64,000 nt of DNA from Paenibacillus etheri (GTDB taxonomy: Bacteria > Bacillota > Bacilli > Paenibacillales > Paenibacillaceae), in NCBI RefSeq assembly GCF_001012825.1, contig NZ_LCZJ02000037.1, positions 327,637 through 391,636 on the forward strand. The letters are read 5' to 3'. Position numbers and translations under genes: made by a program. The notes under the pieces were generated by a model. The model saw only the letters and a program-made list of their open reading frames with translations, was not told where the DNA came from and searched no databases. Shown here piece after piece: positions 62,708 through 64,000 of the stretch; the stretch's first letter is position 1; every line of letters starts with the position of its first letter.

Positions 62708-63778
62708 TCAGGCCATAGCTTTCGACTTCTTGATCTGTTTGCTTCGCAATTGTCCGCAGGCAGCATCAATATCTACACCATGCTCCAGACGAGTGCTTAC
62801 ACTCACGCCCTGCTTCTTCAAGGTGTCAAAAAAGGCTCGCACGGTCTCCCGCTCACTTCTTTGATATTGACTGTGCTCATCGACTGGATTATAAGGAATC
62901 AAGTTCACATTGACGAGCTGGCGCCGATCGCCGATTAGCTCGGTCAGCTCAAGCGCATGCTCCTTGCCGTCATTTACATCCTTCATCAGAATGTATTCTA
63001 ACGTAATTCTGCGATTTGTTTTTTCCAAATAATAATCTATGGACTCCATTAGCTTCTCAATTGGAATGGCCTTGTTAATCTTCATAATCTTCGTCCGTAG
63101 CTCATTATTAGGCGCGTGGAGCGATACTGCCAAGTTCACCTGTGTATTCGCATCGGCAAATTCAACGATTTTGTTAGCAAGCCCACTCGTCGATACAGTA
63201 ATGCCTCTTCCTGCGATGGCTAGTCCCTTATGGTCCTTAATAATCGATAAGAAATCGAGCAGGTTCTTGAAGTTGTCGAACGGTTCACCAATTCCCATGA
63301 CTACAACGTGACTTACCTTTTGTTCAAGGTTTGCTGCATCTAAATGCTGTTGGACCTTCATAATCTGCTCTACAATTTCACCGCTGGAAAGATCGCGACT
63401 CTTCGCTAACAGTCCACTAGCGCAAAAGCTACAGCCGATATTACATCCAACCTGAGTAGTGACACATACGGACAAACCGTATTTCTGTCTCATGAGCACT
63501 GTCTCGATCAGGTTGCCATCCTTCAAACGGAACAGGAACTTGATCGTCCCATCCGCAGACTCCTGCTTCACATGTTCTTCCAACGTATGGATCACATAGT
63601 GCTGCTCCAATAAATCTACACAATCTTTATTTACATCGAGCATTTCTGAGAATTCTGTAATCCGCTTCCGATAAAGCCAATCCCAGACCTGCGTAGCTCG
63701 AAATTTTTTATGTCCACGTTCTAACAGCCATGCCGCCAGTTGATCAAAAGTTAATCCATAAATGGATTCCATATTCAT
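62708..63778 (-). CDS. rlmN: 23S rRNA/tRNA adenine-C2 methyltransferase RlmN
   Basis: A 356-residue radical-SAM methyltransferase acting on A2503 of 23S rRNA and A37 of some tRNAs. The cluster motif CNIGCSFC is at about residues 113-120. The [11 protein letters not shown] loop, the [13 protein letters not shown] region and the C-terminal catalytic Cys in [10 protein letters not shown] are visible. AAGAGGTAACGA lies before ATG 63778; Met3 is a possible alternative. Length is normal. Cfr-type features are absent. Confidence 0.95.
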   Translation of the reverse strand: MNMESIYGLTFDQLAAWLLERGHKKFRATQVWDWLYRKRITEFSEMLDVNKDCVDLLEQHYVIHTLEEHVKQESADGTIKFLFRLKDGNLIETVLMRQKYGLSVCVTTQVGCNIGCSFCASGLLAKSRDLSSGEIVEQIMKVQQHLDAANLEQKVSHVVVMGIGEPFDNFKNLLDFLSIIKDHKGLAIAGRGITVSTSGLANKIVEFADANTQVNLAVSLHAPNNELRTKIMKINKAIPIEKLMESIDYYLEKTNRRITLEYILMKDVNDGKEHALELTELIGDRRQLVNVNLIPYNPVDEHSQYQRSERETVRAFFDTLKKQGVSVSTRLEHGVDIDAACGQLRSKQIKKSKAMA

Positions 63779-63933
63779 TCGTTACCTCTTTTCAAAACGT
63801 TAAAGTTCAGTCCATCACTACTCATTGTCTCAAATTTTTTTTATTTAAACAAGGGGAGTTGTAGCGCAGCGTCGAAGTTTACACCATTAGAAGTCCGTTC
63901 TATGAAATTACATCTGAGGAGAGATCGAATTAA

Positions 63934-64000
63934 ATGAGCTCAACAGCAATAAAAATCATCGGTTTTGCCCTTCTAGCTGCCGTTCTAATCTTTGGCAGCT
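63934..64000 (+). CDS. start of a small membrane or secreted protein (partial)
   Basis: The first 22 codons (MSSTAIKIIGFALLAAVLIFGS) begin with a short polar stretch and a hydrophobic helix, before the window ends. TGAGGAGAGATCG lies about eleven bases upstream. It could be a signal peptide or a small membrane protein; nothing more can be said. Confidence 0.55.
   Translation, partial: MSSTAIKIIGFALLAAVLIFGS

Overview
The window is a chromosomal segment of a Gram-positive, spore-former-type Firmicute, most probably Paenibacillus or a close relative. Reasons: strong AGGAGG-type ribosome binding sites, many TTG and GTG starts, genes packed on both strands with intrinsic terminators, a guanine riboswitch before xpt-pbuX, a Zur-box-controlled L31 paralogue, an hxlAB formaldehyde module, a class D sortase with an LPNTA substrate, and a polysaccharide operon built like Bacillus ydaJ-N / Listeria pss. 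I saw no rRNA, tRNA, CRISPR array, phage or insertion sequence.

Layout. 0-6 kb: the end of a PotA-like ATPase gene, an aromatic-acid-exporter-like membrane protein, a divergent LysR/EamA pair, an aldo/keto reductase and an aldehyde dehydrogenase. 6-14.4 kb: an alpha-glucoside operon (LacI regulator, lipoprotein binding protein, two permeases, and a GH65 phosphorylase fused to a beta-phosphoglucomutase domain). It carries no ATPase of its own, so it probably borrows an MsmK-type one. 14.5-23.8 kb: a luciferase-like oxidoreductase, an LPNTA surface protein and its sortase, peptidase T, hxlA-hxlB-hxlR, a MATE exporter, a frameshifted FMN reductase and a VOC protein. 23.8-33.4 kb: a cold-shock pair (ydjO, csp), glutamate dehydrogenase, HAD phosphatase, DUF2339 giant membrane protein, a copper-amine-oxidase-stalk secreted protein, an AlkD-like protein, a broken GGDEF gene, a YcxB-like protein and zinc-independent L31.

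33.5-42.3 kb is a six-gene exopolysaccharide operon (GH8-like lipoprotein, polytopic WsfD-like glycosyltransferase, DUF2334 protein, GT2 synthase, BcsB-like protein, degenerate GGDEF receptor with an intact RxxD site), preceded by a long leader that may be structured. 42.4-46.8 kb is an envelope/membrane operon (small orphan, Ser/Gly-rich protein, glutathionylspermidine-synthase-like ATP-grasp enzyme, lipoprotein, DUF350, K+ channel). 46.8-52.3 kb: MFS exporter, then CdaR regulator, GntP permease and glycerate kinase, a glycerate/sugar-diacid module.

52.3-54.3 kb is the most unusual stretch: three unrelated small genes (orphan, cupin, GNAT), all on the minus strand, separated and bounded by five related GTTAGC hairpins; two of these carry an identical 70-bp extension. 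It looks like an integron-like or REP-like cassette array with no recombinase in view. 54.3-56.6 kb: riboswitch-xpt-pbuX. 56.7-58.2 kb is a decayed region (SorC and Gfo/Idh remnants fused at a deletion scar, then an ORF without a start codon). 58.2-64 kb: MFS exporter and YvgN-like aldo/keto reductase behind a palindromic operator, an AEC transporter, greA, a small acidic protein, rlmN and the beginning of a further gene.

Gene starts were chosen by ribosome binding site and family alignment from memory. Family names come from recognising motifs by eye; no database search was run.
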